From NCBI RefSeq assembly GCF_000003815.2, contig NC_049985.1:8456251-8520250 (forward strand): a stretch of 64,000 nucleotides of DNA, in the 5' to 3' direction. Positions 1-10,496 of this stretch are shown in pieces. Source of the DNA: Branchiostoma floridae (taxonomy: Eukaryota > Chordata > Leptocardii > Amphioxiformes > Branchiostomatidae). Below the pieces are notes generated by a model. The model had not been told where the DNA came from. It did no database searches and saw only the letters and a program-made list of their open reading frames with translations. The translations under genes were made by a program, and so were the position numbers. Position 1 is the first letter of the stretch; each line of letters begins with the position of its first letter.

Positions 1-12
1 TACCACCGTCTT

Positions 13-110
13 TCTTTTTTCAGAACAAGACGGCATACAAGAAAAAGGTTAACGATCATACCACAACCCCCCACCCCTACAACCTTTGCTTGGAGAGTAT
101 ACTTAGTATG
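13..110. repeat. Dispersed repeat fragment, copy 1
   Basis: The block ACAAGAAAAAGGT, followed after about 35 bases by CAACCTTTGCTTGGAGAGTA, recurs in the same order and spacing near 56216-56275, where it follows a hairpin. This is seen in the sequence. The element family is not recognised. It lies in an intron or downstream part of the SLCO gene. Confidence 0.5.
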
Positions 111-233
111 TTCCCCATAGGCCAGCTGTAATTTAAGGTTCCAATCATCACCTGACAGTGAGAGATTGCGTAACACAGGCTAGATCACAGTTTAACCAGA
201 ACCAAACGTGCTCGGCGGCATGTTCCAACGTAC

Positions 234-954
234 CTTGTTTGCGGCTCGCATGCCTCCATAGTACGTGATGAAGGGTATGAACATAACGCCGAAGATGTCG
301 TAAGTGATGGCCAGCCCGGCGCTCTGTTTGCTGGACAGGCTGAACAGGGTCTCCAGGGTCGACAGGATGATCGGCACGAACCCATATGTGATGGCGGCCT
401 GGAAATACGGGCATGTGCGTGACAAGATTGCAGTCATTTTCAGAAAAACGAACTTATTTCTCGACATAGACCCCAATTAACCTCTGAAAGCTAGTGTTCT
501 GCTAAAGGTGCAACCAGCAGCATTAGATTTCCATGTTTTGTTGTCTCCGGCAATGCACGTGTAACGTTACTTAAACAAGTACACAGCCTCATCATCTTGC
601 TGAATGGTCAAAACTGGAACTTGTGAAACACTTTGATATCACAGACGAAAACTTATAGATCTTAAACCTACATATCTACTGTCACGTAGTTTTAAATTTC
701 ATGTTCGCTTACTGCCAGCGCAGCTCCTATGCACATGAAGACCAGAAGCCATCGTGGTGAGTTGAAGACCTGGAGGAACCCAGGTGTGAAGCGCCCCCAG
801 CCGAACCTTGTGCGCGGCGCAACGTTCATCTTCTTAAACTTGGCCATTAGAGGTGTACGGTGGCTCGTCCAAGGGCAGGCGAAGGTTTTATAATTTGACT
901 GGTTGTTTTGGGAAATGTCTGGTGACACCATGACTGCCTCTGGATTGAGAATGC
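234..954 (-). CDS. Organic anion transporter (SLCO/OATP) N-terminal exons, partial
   Basis: Two coding exons of a solute carrier organic anion transporter, a 12-helix membrane protein that moves bile salts, hormones and other organic anions. The first exon (713-931 from an ATG at 931, or from an AG acceptor near 954 with an open frame before that ATG) ends at a GTAAGC donor. It holds the family motif GWGRFTP and the start of helix 1 (RWLLVFMCIG). The second exon (234-398) begins after TTCCAG and ends at a GTACGT donor. It holds the helix 1-2 segment with LSSKQSAG and AITYDIFG, matching the family pattern of an S-x-Q-S-G-containing loop followed by helix 2. Both exons are phase 0 (219 nt from the ATG, and 165 nt), so they join in frame. 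The remaining exons lie left of the window. The family is clear; which SLCO paralog it is cannot be told. Confidence 0.8.
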
Positions 955-1955
955 TGAAAAAAGCAACGCATGGGGTCTCAGTGGCTTACAGTAATGTTCT
1001 CTTTCATTAATGATTTGGACAAAACATCCCGTATCCTTTCTATATCAGATTGAGGATTTCATTATTGTACAGGTACTAGACTTAAGGCAAAAGGAATGTT
1101 TCTCACCCCCTACCGAATATTTAAAATGGAAAACTATAAAAAAATTGTCTTAACTGACCCCATAGGGAGGTAATCAACTGCCATGACAAGACGGAATGAC
1201 CCAGATTTAAATATGTTACTTACAAAAAGCAATCGCAGATCCACGCAATAGTTCTGAATTCTTGTGTGTTTTACATACGGCTGTATAAACAAAATGTACA
1301 TACCCTTTTGTGTGGACTTGTTAAAGAAATAGAATCAAACCACCCAAGCGATAGAATGTCTGGATTGAAATGAAGTACATATACACTCGAGCCTCAGGTG
1401 AATCATAGAACAATGTACCACAACTCGTCCAACCACTAGTCCCCGCTCCTATGTCCTGTTAAGGAGGACATCACAGTAGGCACCCCTTCCAAAAAAGCTA
1501 CCCCATACAAGAGACAAAGATGTATCTTCTACATGTAATTATCTCGACTTTGCCCTATAATTAGTGCGGCCTCGGATCATTATAAATCTACTTGAAGAAT
1601 ATAACTTTATTCTATAAATCTCAGGATGGAGTTCTTAACATTTAGTGCATGTCGACAATGTTTTATTCAATAGACATTGAAGTTACACCTGTGGCTGTTC
1701 CGACAGGTTTGAAGCCTGACTGTCACTAAAAAAACATTAAAATCTCTCAACCTAACATCTGCTTGGGGGCAGCATTCGAATTCCTGTTTCATTGTTTCCA
1801 AGGAGCTTTTATAAATTTAAAGCCCCTTGGTGTTTCAGTGCAATGATGTCAAGTTTGCCGGGCCGGAACCGGCCTTAGTTTGAACAGACCATTTCTTTTT
1901 TTTTCAACCTCCTTGGTCAGACCGTACCTCAGGTCAGTACGATTATTACGATGTA
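955..1955. other. Upstream of SLCO, no gene seen
   Basis: I see no coding exon, RNA gene or clear repeat here. The AG before position 954 suggests that a noncoding first exon of the transporter may lie here or further right. Confidence 0.5.
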
Positions 1956-2147
1956 TATGGTGTTCTATTCCGGTCACAACTCAACTACGGCGTACTTCAG
2001 CCAGGTCGTACTTCAGGCAACTACAGTGTACTTCAGGTTTAAGCCGTATCGGATCCACTTCGGTGAGCTACGTCGTAGTAAGCTTAAGTACGGCGTAGTT
2101 GGCTGAAGTACGCCGTAGTTGGATTTTGACCGGAATAGAAAACCATA
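1956..2147. mobile_element. Foldback MITE with TA flanks
   Basis: About 190 bp that folds on itself. The left arm starts TATGGTGTTCTATTCCGGTC and the right arm, reverse-complemented, starts TATGGTTTTCTATTCCGGTC. Both then continue through AACTACGGCGTACTTCAGCC. The inner part repeats variants of GTACTTCAG, so the arms contain their own short tandem repeats. TA stands on both sides of the TGG...CCA termini, as expected for a Tc1/mariner-type insertion. There is no coding capacity. Confidence 0.75.
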
Positions 2148-3792
2148 GAGGTGTGACGTAACAAATATCATTTTCACGTTAGCTGGACTTGAACAGACGA
2201 TCGAAGATATTTTGTCTTCTCCCGTAACAAGAAAAAGAGCTTGCCCCATTCCCCATTGTTGTCGACCCTGAACTGTCATTTCAGCCCACTTCAAAAGAGT
2301 GCAAGCTATAGTTTTAGATTTCGCTTGCTCCACGGATCAGAATATTTGGGAGGGGGCTACGTAGTTTGTTTTTTCTAAGAAGTACATCAGTACACGATCC
2401 GTTCTTGAAAACAACAATAGTAGATTCAACATATGTATGACACCTGTTAGAAACAAAAACAAACACAACAGCTTACTTTCCATACCTCTGGACTCAGCTG
2501 AGTGTTATTGATGACCTCGTCACCGCAATCCAGATCTCTATGACAAGGTCAGACCGCATTACATGTATTAGTTTCTTCAACAAAAGCCGATGCGCACACA
2601 TGATTTGTCTTCATCTCTGAACATATTGTAGATTGTAGCCTAAACCCGAACACATGAGTAGCACACCGCGAGTACCTTGAGACTTGCTAAAAAATACAAT
2701 TTACAACAGTTTTTAAAATAGTTCATTATTCTTCAGTTATTAGATGTCTATAGAATCCACCACAGTTCCACCAAAATTCCGATGTGATTGGATGCAGCTT
2801 GTAATTACTTTATAAAACCGGTTTGTTACGCCTAAGGGCGGTTTACTGGTTATTGTGCGGGAAAACAGACAACAAAAACCAAGGACGTTATATCAGAAGT
2901 CCTTGCAAAAACATAATGCCTGAGGCACGAAAATGAACGGTGTAGAAACTACCATACCTTTGCTTTAAAAAACCCTTCTCAGAAAGAGTCGCGATGTTGT
3001 CGCAACTCGAATTTTCAATTCGTTCAGACTAGTCGAACCAGACTACTATTTTCAAAATTGCTCCCAACGCCCGCCCCTCTCCCCCCCAATAAAAACCAGC
3101 CCCGTTCGAAGACTGCAACGGAGTCTAATGTTTGTGGTGCATGCATGGTCTGTATCTAGCAAAACATTTATGTTGTGTTGAATGTGATTAAGCAGATAAT
3201 CTCTCTGGTAATAATGATAACTTTATTGCAGGTTTATGCCCGAAGGCTAATTGCAAACAAAGTAAAGCAGTGGTATACATAATTGTATACTTACCACAGA
3301 AGGAAAATGAAATTTATAAATGAATTAAAAGGGAACTAACATCAATTCTAAATCTACTTCTACTTCTACTTAAACTGATTGATGGGTTTACATTCTTTTC
3401 TGTATTCAGTGGGAGGTGATTGTTCAATATTTTCACAGTTAAGGGGTTGGACGACTTAGGCAAGAAGATTGTTTTTGTTGGTCGGTAAGGTGTGAGAAAG
3501 TCGTCTGATTATGTATTCATTGATAATTCATGACATAATCTATTACAGACTAAAAACCCATTCTGGAGTCTAGTACCCTTTAAGTCCACATTTTGTTTAA
3601 AACTAGCTGAAATGTGGAAGGTAAAAGAAACAGACATAGACAAGAATGTAACAAGTTGTGCTTTCTTTTAATAGTCACCAAATATTTTACAGCCAGTGAA
3701 ACACATTAAGATTATTGCATAACTGTCACCACATTAGATTTTGAATTGCATACAGATGGTTTCAAGACAAATATCTGCATCACTTCTTCATA
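2148..3792. other. Intergenic, no gene seen
   Basis: No supported exon. At about 3218-3290 there is an AT-rich stretch with AACTTTATTGCAGG and GCCCGAAGGCTAATTGC that has the look of the 3' end of an old dispersed repeat, but I see no second copy in the window. Confidence 0.4.
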
Positions 3793-3900
3793 TTTGGTTT
3801 TTATTTTATTGATTGATTCGGCTGTATAGGGAGAAATACAGCCAGGGCTACCCAACTAGCCAGAGGCTATTATCAATGGCTAGCCCTGATAACAATACAA
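3793..3900. repeat. Dispersed repeat, copy 1 of 2
   Basis: The ordered words CGGCTGT, AGGGCT, AACTAG, GGCTATTA, GGCTAGCCCTG and ACAAT recur in the same order at about 37738-37850 in a CRAMP1 intron (there GGGCTG, AGGGCTG, AACTAG, GGCTATTA, GGGCTAACCCTG, ACAAT). The family is unknown to me and there is no coding capacity. Confidence 0.5.
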
Positions 3901-4199
3901 TACACAATAACAGCATTACGTTTTCCGATATATGAGGTTTGTTTTTCGAACTAGGTTATACAGACAATGCAAGATACGGATTCTTTATATTAACTTACAT
4001 TCTACCATAGAGAAAATGAGAACAATATTAAAAAGGACACACATTGCTATACCAGTTGAACTTCATATACTTAAAGCATGGTACAGTCATGACAGTGCCT
4101 ATTTGCAAAATTGCGTAAGTGTGTTATCGGCATTGTCAGAAAGACATAAACTTTTATCAAACGTTGCATAACAAAACATAAATAATCTTTGACATATTG

Positions 4200-4400
4200 C
4201 CGCGAGGGTGTTTGTGCTCACGTGACTACGATGCAAGAATTGTCCGCCATGTTGGCTAGTTAAACGTGGAGGTCATCAGGTCGATTTGAGTTGGCACTGT
4301 CACGTGATCATGTCATGCGCATGCGATGTCATAGACATAGGAGGCACTCCCCACTTAACCAACCAATATGGCGGCTGTGACGTCACGTGCAAACACACTC
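4200..4400. promoter_or_regulatory. Promoter-like cluster without an assigned gene
   Basis: Within about 200 bp there is a YY1-type word CCGCCATGTTGG (about 4242), a second one in the other orientation (ATATGGCGGC, 4367-4376), a perfect CRE palindrome TGACGTCA at 4378-4385 and an overlapping E-box CACGTG at 4384-4389. Such clusters usually mark transcription starts. The nearest recognised gene is the LRR receptor, which ends about 1.2 kb to the right on the other strand. No exon was recognised next to the cluster. Confidence 0.35.
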
Positions 4401-5393
4401 CATGTATTTTTTATTACATGTCAAATGATTATTATTATTGTGCATCTCAAACTCAAACTTTCTCTATAAATGGCTATCATTCTCGACATCACAGGCTCGT
4501 GAACTATTTAGTGTACACTGAATTAAAAGATTATGGAAAGACCTAAGTCTTGTAGCACAAAATTCAGCTATTTTCACAGAAATGTGTGTAACAGCAATTG
4601 TTACAATAACAGAAATATAACTGCCATTATTGTTGTTTTGAAGAAAACAACAACAATAAAACACGAAGTTGATAATGACTATTTCAAAATGTAGCCAGTT
4701 GGCAAGTATAATTTTTGATACTTTTTGTAGTATTTTGGTCTGCTCATAGATTTGCAAACTTAAAAACTTCACACTGGCAATGAAAAAAATCTTGGGTGAC
4801 TAGTGATCGGTAAATATGATAACTTTATGGTATTGGTATTGCTACTTGCAACACCTGAACTTGTGTAACGTTGCAATTGTGACAAAAAGAACTTGAGCTG
4901 AGACTCTTGTACTATAATATAAACTTTATGTTTTAAAAATCATTCCCGAAATTGGTAATTCCTGGACAAGAAATTTTTCAAATACACAAGTAACAGTTGA
5001 TCTATGTAGTTTTAAGATTCTATTAGAAAAGAAGCATAAAAGGGCTGTAATTAAAGTCTATAATTCTTTAAGTAGCTTTTAATGTTTTGTGTTCTCCTAG
5101 TACACTATGCAACTGTTTCAATAATTTTGACCTGCAAGTGTCTACAACATACGAACTACTTAATTACTAATTGGTACATTTTTATTCATTTCGATTCAGC
5201 CTGAAATTGGGGGCCTGCAAAATTGCAAGAATTTTTGTTCCTGCCACCAAAATTATTGATACAAATTCCTGGTCGCAGGTGCATACTTCAATCCGTTTGG
5301 TTTTCGATAAAGAGGCCTTAATTTCAAAATACATAACTTCTAAAATACTTAGAAAAGAGTGGTGGATATATGCTGGGATGTAGAAAGGAAGCA
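4401..5393. other. AT-rich intergenic, no gene seen
   Basis: No supported exon or repeat. The part nearest the LRR gene may belong to its 3' untranslated region. Confidence 0.4.
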
Positions 5394-5437
5394 ACACCAT
5401 TGAGAGCCTTTCTGATGTATAGTGCTCTCAATGGTGT
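5394..5437. repeat. Perfect hairpin, 14-bp arms
   Basis: ACACCATTGAGAGC at 5394-5407 and its exact reverse complement at 5424-5437 surround a 16-nt loop. It lies about 180 bp beyond the stop codon of the LRR gene, so it could sit in that transcript's 3' untranslated region. Its role is unknown. Confidence 0.7.
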
Positions 5438-5570
5438 CTCAATGATATCAAAGAAAAATCATCTTTGTCGCTCAACAGTCTCTCCTTCTTTGCAAATGTG
5501 GATTTAATCATGGTGTTTCCACACTTGCATGCATGGAATTAAGCTGCGAGGGGATCGGTCCTGTGTGGTA

Positions 5571-5603
5571 AGATATATTTCCTACATTTGCGGAAATATA
5601 TCT
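5571..5603. repeat. Perfect hairpin just after the LRR stop codon
   Basis: AGATATATTTCC at 5571-5582 and its exact reverse complement at 5592-5603 flank a 9-nt loop. The hairpin starts about 16 nt beyond the stop codon of the minus-strand LRR gene. In RNA this would be a 12-bp stem at the start of the 3' untranslated region. Confidence 0.7.
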
Positions 5604-5618
5604 CACCTGAGATTGACC

Positions 5619-8588
5619 CTACCCTGTTTGATCATTACACATGTACGTAGGATTAGGCGCCAATGCAGCCGGCTCCGTGTTGTAAATTTGATTTCTACTA
5701 CCCAAACATTCATCAGCGGTAGCCTGGGCCCCTCCCTGCCCTGTGCCAATAGAGGGATTTCCAGCTTCAAAGGATTCATAGATGGCCTGATACTGTCCCT
5801 GCCCTGTCTGCTCATGACCACTAGTGGCTACAACAGTTGTCGTGTTTATGTTGGATTTGATGATGGGCTGGTACTGACCAACAACGTTGTACAGATCATT
5901 CAGCTTTGAGTTTGGGGGAATGGGTTCTGTGTTATCGGTGATAGCCTGACACTCTGCCTGACCATGGCCTATGATTGTTACAGCAGCTGTCATGACACGA
6001 GACTCGCCCTGCCCTGTCTGATTATGTTGGTTCATATTTTCATACTGGTGATTCTGACCACTGGCCATTGCAATAGCTGTGGTGTTTGTGTTGGATTCAG
6101 TGTTGGTCTGAGACTCCAGGCTGTGCCCTGTCTGATGATGTTGGTTAATATTTTCATACTGGCGATCATGACCACTGGTCATTGCAATAGCTGTGATGTT
6201 GGATTCAGTGATGGCTTGAGACTGACCCTTTCCCGTCTTATCATGATCATGACTACTGGCCATTTCTGTAGGAATTTGGTCCCTTGGTTGTGTTTCCTCA
6301 CCTGCGTACATAGCATTTGGCTTTAAGGCAGCCAGTATTTCGTTGTGTGATAAATTTCCAACTTCTACAGATACAGAACGAGTGTTAGCCTGCAACTGAC
6401 CATGCCCTGTCTGATCATGATCATTGTCAATACTGTAACATTGGTTACCATTATCATTGGACACAACAGAAGCTACTGTGTTTGTGTTGCTACCAACAAC
6501 AGTGGGATTCGGTTTCAAAGGAGGATTGCTGGTCCTCCCCTTGTACCAGGGGGTGAGAACAATGGTGCCGATTAGGATAATGCCAGCTATTGGACCACAC
6601 ACAGAGAAAATGAGAAAAGCTTGGGGGAAACTGCTTCTTTCTGGCTTGTCTGTTGTAAGGGGTAACGTTTGTGTTGCTCTTGTTTTGTTTGTTACACTAG
6701 CTGAGCCTACTGTTGAGGAAGCATTGGTTATGAAGTGCCAGTGGTAGCGAGAGGCGATGGACCCACTGTAACAGGTGTTTGTGCTTCCTGATAGGCTAAC
6801 AAGGGGGAGTGTGGAGCTTAAGGGGCGTGTTGTTGGGCTAGCAACGTATTCTGTGTTGCTTAATGAAGATGGGACCTCAGATGAAGTGAATGGGCCGGTT
6901 TGTAGGCGTGTTGTTGGGCTAGCAACGGTTTCTGTGTTGCTCAATGAAGATGGGGCCGCAGATGAAGTGAACGGGCCGGAGGTTTGAATATCCACAGACA
7001 GTGATACTGGGCTACCAGTGCTTCCTAAGTTGCAAAACGAACCAGTTGTTGGAACAGCAGGTAAAGGGCCTGAGGGTTGGATATCAACAGGAGGTGGCAA
7101 TGTGGGTGCCTCCTCACATATCATTCCTTCAGAATGAACATCTATAAGCTTCTGTCTCCGAAATTTGGCAGGCCAGACACATATTATCTGGTCTTTAAAT
7201 GAAGGGAATTCAGCAATATTTCGTCTGAAGGGAGCCATTCTACAGTCACAATTCCATACGTTCCTGTCAAGTTTGATGGTAAGAACAGACTGCAAGAATC
7301 CATAATCTGAAGGGAGAATGGTAGAGATCCTGTTTGACCGAAGGTTTAATTTTTGGAGTTGGGGTAGCTTTTCAAATGCACCAGAATGGATGTTGGTTAT
7401 CTGGTTTCTTTCCAGTTCCAAAGTTTGTAGCAGGGGTAGATTTGAAAATGCACCAGACTGAATTATGCTTATCTGGTTGAAGGACAGGTACAGCTCTTGT
7501 AACCGGGGTAGATTTTTAAATACACTAGCCTGAATAATTGTCATCCGGTTGTAGGTGATGTGCAACGTTTTGAATTCGGATAGATTTGCAAATGCACCAG
7601 GATGAATCGTTGCTATCTTGTTGCGGGACAGGATCAAATTTTTTAGCCTGGGCAGATCTTTTAATGCACCAGACTGAATCATTGTTATCTGGTTAGAGGA
7701 CATCTGCAACACTTGTAGCCAAGGTAGATTTGCAAATGCTAAAGGACAAATCTTTTTTATATTGTTGGATGACAGGTCCAACGTTCGAAACATGGGCAGA
7801 TTTTCAAATACACCAGGCTGAATCATTGTTATCTGGTTTCTTGTCAAGGTCAATCTTGTAAACGTCGGTAAATTAGCAAATACACCAGCCTGAATCATTG
7901 TTATTAGGTTTTTTGTCAGGTCCAAAATTTGTAGCCGTGGTAAATTTGCTAATGAACCAGGCTGAACGCTAGTTATCTGGTTGGAGTACAGGTACAACTC
8001 TTCTAGTCGGGGTAGGTTTGCAAATACACCAGGCTGAATATTTGTTATCTTGTTGTCAGGAAGGGACAACTTTCTGCAACGGGCTAGTTTTGTAAATCCA
8101 CCAGACCGAATCATTTCTATTTGGTTAGAGGACAGGGACAACTCTGAGAGTTGAGGTAGATCTGCAAATGCACCAGACTGAATGATTTTTATTTCGTTAG
8201 AGGACAGGCATAACATTACAAGCCGGTTTAGACCGGCAAATGTACCAGACTGAATCTTTGTTATCTTGTTGTGGGACAGGTACAGCTTTGTAAGCTGGTG
8301 TAGATTTGCAAATGAACCAGACTGAATCATTGCTATCTGGTTGTTGGACAGGTCCAACGCAACCAGCCTGGTCATGTCGACAAATGCACCAGACGGAATT
8401 CTAGTTATCTGGTTACCTTTCAAATTTAACTCGTAAATGGACGTTTGGACGCTCGGGATGTCGATGAGGCCCAGGTTGAGGCAGTGGCACCATTGGCGCG
8501 GTGCACAGCTGCAGCCAGCCTCTTGCGTGTTGAGTTCCTTCAGGATGATGAGAAGGAAAATCATCACGTTTCGAAGCCTTCTTGCCAT
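5619..8588 (-). CDS. LRR type I membrane receptor with tyrosine-rich repeat tail
   Basis: One open exon of 989 codons. Residues 1-20 form a signal peptide. Residues 26-50 form a cysteine-rich LRR N-cap (CSCAPRQWCHC). About 16 leucine-rich repeats of exactly 24 residues span 51-443 with the repeated pattern IQ-S/P-GAFANLP. A C-terminal cap with Cys 447, 449, 470 and 490 follows. Residues 495-655 are Ser/Thr/Pro-rich and probably O-glycosylated. A membrane helix lies at about 656-680, followed by WYKGR. The 300-residue tail repeats TG-rich words (QTGHGQ, KTGKGQS, QTGQGES) and tyrosine motifs QYENI, QYENM, LYNVV and IYNTE. YENM fits the YxxM motif bound by the SH2 domains of PI3-kinase p85, and the others fit YxxPhi. 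LRR receptors of this layout act in recognition or adhesion; the ligand is unknown. The ATG at 8588 precedes the signal peptide. A possible donor (GG then GTAGGG) overlaps the stop, so a further short exon is not excluded. Confidence 0.85.
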   Translation of the reverse strand: MARRLRNVMIFLLIILKELNTQEAGCSCAPRQWCHCLNLGLIDIPSVQTSIYELNLKGNQITRIPSGAFVDMTRLVALDLSNNQIAMIQSGSFANLHQLTKLYLSHNKITKIQSGTFAGLNRLVMLCLSSNEIKIIQSGAFADLPQLSELSLSSNQIEMIRSGGFTKLARCRKLSLPDNKITNIQPGVFANLPRLEELYLYSNQITSVQPGSLANLPRLQILDLTKNLITMIQAGVFANLPTFTRLTLTRNQITMIQPGVFENLPMFRTLDLSSNNIKKICPLAFANLPWLQVLQMSSNQITMIQSGALKDLPRLKNLILSRNKIATIHPGAFANLSEFKTLHITYNRMTIIQASVFKNLPRLQELYLSFNQISIIQSGAFSNLPLLQTLELERNQITNIHSGAFEKLPQLQKLNLRSNRISTILPSDYGFLQSVLTIKLDRNVWNCDCRMAPFRRNIAEFPSFKDQIICVWPAKFRRQKLIDVHSEGMICEEAPTLPPPVDIQPSGPLPAVPTTGSFCNLGSTGSPVSLSVDIQTSGPFTSSAAPSSLSNTETVASPTTRLQTGPFTSSEVPSSLSNTEYVASPTTRPLSSTLPLVSLSGSTNTCYSGSIASRYHWHFITNASSTVGSASVTNKTRATQTLPLTTDKPERSSFPQAFLIFSVCGPIAGIILIGTIVLTPWYKGRTSNPPLKPNPTVVGSNTNTVASVVSNDNGNQCYSIDNDHDQTGHGQLQANTRSVSVEVGNLSHNEILAALKPNAMYAGEETQPRDQIPTEMASSHDHDKTGKGQSQAITESNITAIAMTSGHDRQYENINQHHQTGHSLESQTNTESNTNTTAIAMASGQNHQYENMNQHNQTGQGESRVMTAAVTIIGHGQAECQAITDNTEPIPPNSKLNDLYNVVGQYQPIIKSNINTTTVVATSGHEQTGQGQYQAIYESFEAGNPSIGTGQGGAQATADECLGSRNQIYNTEPAALAPNPTYMCNDQTG

Positions 8589-10027
8589 GGTGTCCTGCTA
8601 CCTAAACGGAACAGAAAAGGCCACACTATCTTAGTTTTGTCTTTGATCTCCAACTTATAAATGCAAACATTGAACCAAAAAGGTCAAGGCAAATTGAGTG
8701 TTATGAGTGAAAGTAATGGTTCCCTCAAGAGAGCAAATGTAGTCAGACTCCAACTGCCCTCCCAGTACTTTGTTTTCCTTTTCAATTAACCGGTCGCTAC
8801 ATTTTTTTACATTTGAGAAATTGACTTGTTTTGGCCTAAATGTCACGGGTTTTGGAATGATGACCTGTTAGTACACATTTAAATGTTTGTAGAATTGCAT
8901 AAATCATGTTTGTACAATACTATAACGTTTGAATGATTTACTATTGGCTGTTTCTGTCCCTACTTTGCCGCTGTGCTTGAAGGATACCTGCTTCAGTAGT
9001 TGTTCCTTTATAGTATACAACAAACAGTTTGAATCACTGCGACTTTAGCTATAGTAATGTTGTTACGTTGATTGTCTAGGGCTGACTATNNNNNNNNNNN
9101 NNNNNNNNNNNNNNNNNNNNNNNNNNNNNNNNNNNNNNNNNNNNNNNNNNNNNNNNNNNNNNNNNNNNNNNNNNNNNNNNNNNNNNNNNTCTATGTTGTT
9201 TACTCTTTGCCCTTCATAATTTAGGACTCTGTTGCTCCTTTCAGATGGAAAATCAGCAGAAGGATAGAAAATTTTATAATCACATTTAAAGGTTTATCTG
9301 TCTGTCTCTAAAGTATGATATCTACAAACAGTCGATATAGCACTGCTTCTCAATTATGCTCGTGTAAACATTGCAATTTCACAAAAATCCCTGTTAATTG
9401 TAGACAAATAAAAAAAAGCTGCGACAGTTGCTATATATTCATTGCCCGGAGTGTTGTGAGACGGAAACTTAATTTTACAACAGGCTTTAGAAACATTTCA
9501 TTAAACAGATCGTGGCCTGGCGTGGTCTTTCTGAATGTACTGGTTGTGTTAGAATTTGTACCAGGAGTTCGGCGTCAGAAAATACAAGCGTCTTTTCAGA
9601 TCTAACTTAATCTTCAAGCAGATGTTGGGGCGGGAACTTGTGAAACGTTTGTGATGGGTGGGATTCTTTGACAGCCATCCTCTCTTGCTAACAGTCAGAA
9701 CACGAAAAAATCTTCCACTTCCACTACATCTGCTTGGAGGATTAAAACCTGGTTAAGGCAGATTTACCTTTAATGATTATCCACTGACAGGGACATACCT
9801 TTCATGCCAGGCAGGACAGCTTTAGTTGGCACTTACTGGGCAGGAGCTCGTGTAGAATTCCGCATACATTGACTGCTGTTTCTCTTGTAGCTGGTCTGCA
9901 ATGCCGTGTGACAAACAACCCAAGGCCTTACCTACTCAGTGGTATTGATTGTCTGACGCTAGCTATTTGCATAATACTAATATTTATGATCGTCATAAAT
10001 AAATGAATTATATTATGGTGTACATTT
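8589..10027. other. LRR upstream region with assembly gap
   Basis: This should hold the promoter of the LRR gene. I recognise no motif with confidence. Positions 9090-9189 are 100 N, an assembly gap of nominal size. No gene is seen in 9190-10027. Confidence 0.6.
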
Positions 10028-10120
10028 ATAAAGCTGTAGTGTTTGTGTTGGGTTGATTCATGTTCTGAGACTGATCCAGTTGCACTATCAAATCATGTCC
10101 ACTGGTCACTACAGGTTTTA
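10028..10120 (-). pseudogene. Relic of an LRR-receptor tail
   Basis: The plus strand reads GCTGTAGTGTTTGTGTTGG, then GTTCTGAGACTGATCC and CATGTCCACTGGTCAC. The same words in the same order occur in the tail repeats of the LRR gene (about 6075-6180: GCTGTGGTGTTTGTGTTGG, GGTCTGAGACTCC, CATGACCACTGGTCAT). The fragment is about 90 bp and interrupted. It is probably what remains of a second, deleted or rearranged LRR-receptor copy upstream of the living one. Confidence 0.55.
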
Positions 10121-10195
10121 AAATGGGCATACTTGAGGAGAGTTATAGGAGAAAAGTCTTGGTTCGCACATGGGAGAAATGTAGTGTCCCGTGAC

Positions 10196-10410
10196 CCCTT
10201 GCCACGCCTTCCGGTCCCCCTCGCCACGCCCTTACGTTTGCCCCCTCGCCACACCCACTTTGTGCGCCTTAATCACACCCTCTCATTATGTGATTCACGC
10301 CACGCCATTTCATTTGTCCTTGCGACGCCATACGGCCTCGTCACGCCCTCCTGTAAACCTCGCCACGCCCTCGTCACGTGACGATTCGGCTGGTTTTGTC
10401 GGGGGGGGGG
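10196..10410. repeat. Degenerate CACGCC repeat and E-box before INTU-like gene
   Basis: From about 10196 to 10372 the words CTCGCCACGCCC, GCCACGCC, GTCACGCC and GCGACGCC recur at irregular spacing, a decayed GC-rich minisatellite. It ends in a perfect palindrome GTCACGTGAC (10373-10382, an E-box) and then a run of about 12 G near 10399-10410. The first coding exon of the INTU-like gene starts about 90 bp on, so this is its likely promoter region. Confidence 0.5.
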
Positions 10411-10496
10411 GCTTATTTGGTAGCGCACTGAAGGCACCGGCAGTTGGGTAGGGTGCTGAGCCTAGTGTACACATCGTACCGACAGCAGGTGTGAGT

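Noticed and set aside
5529-6987. Plus-strand frames opposite the LRR tail
   Set aside because: They arise from the repeated tail modules read in reverse and have no independent support.
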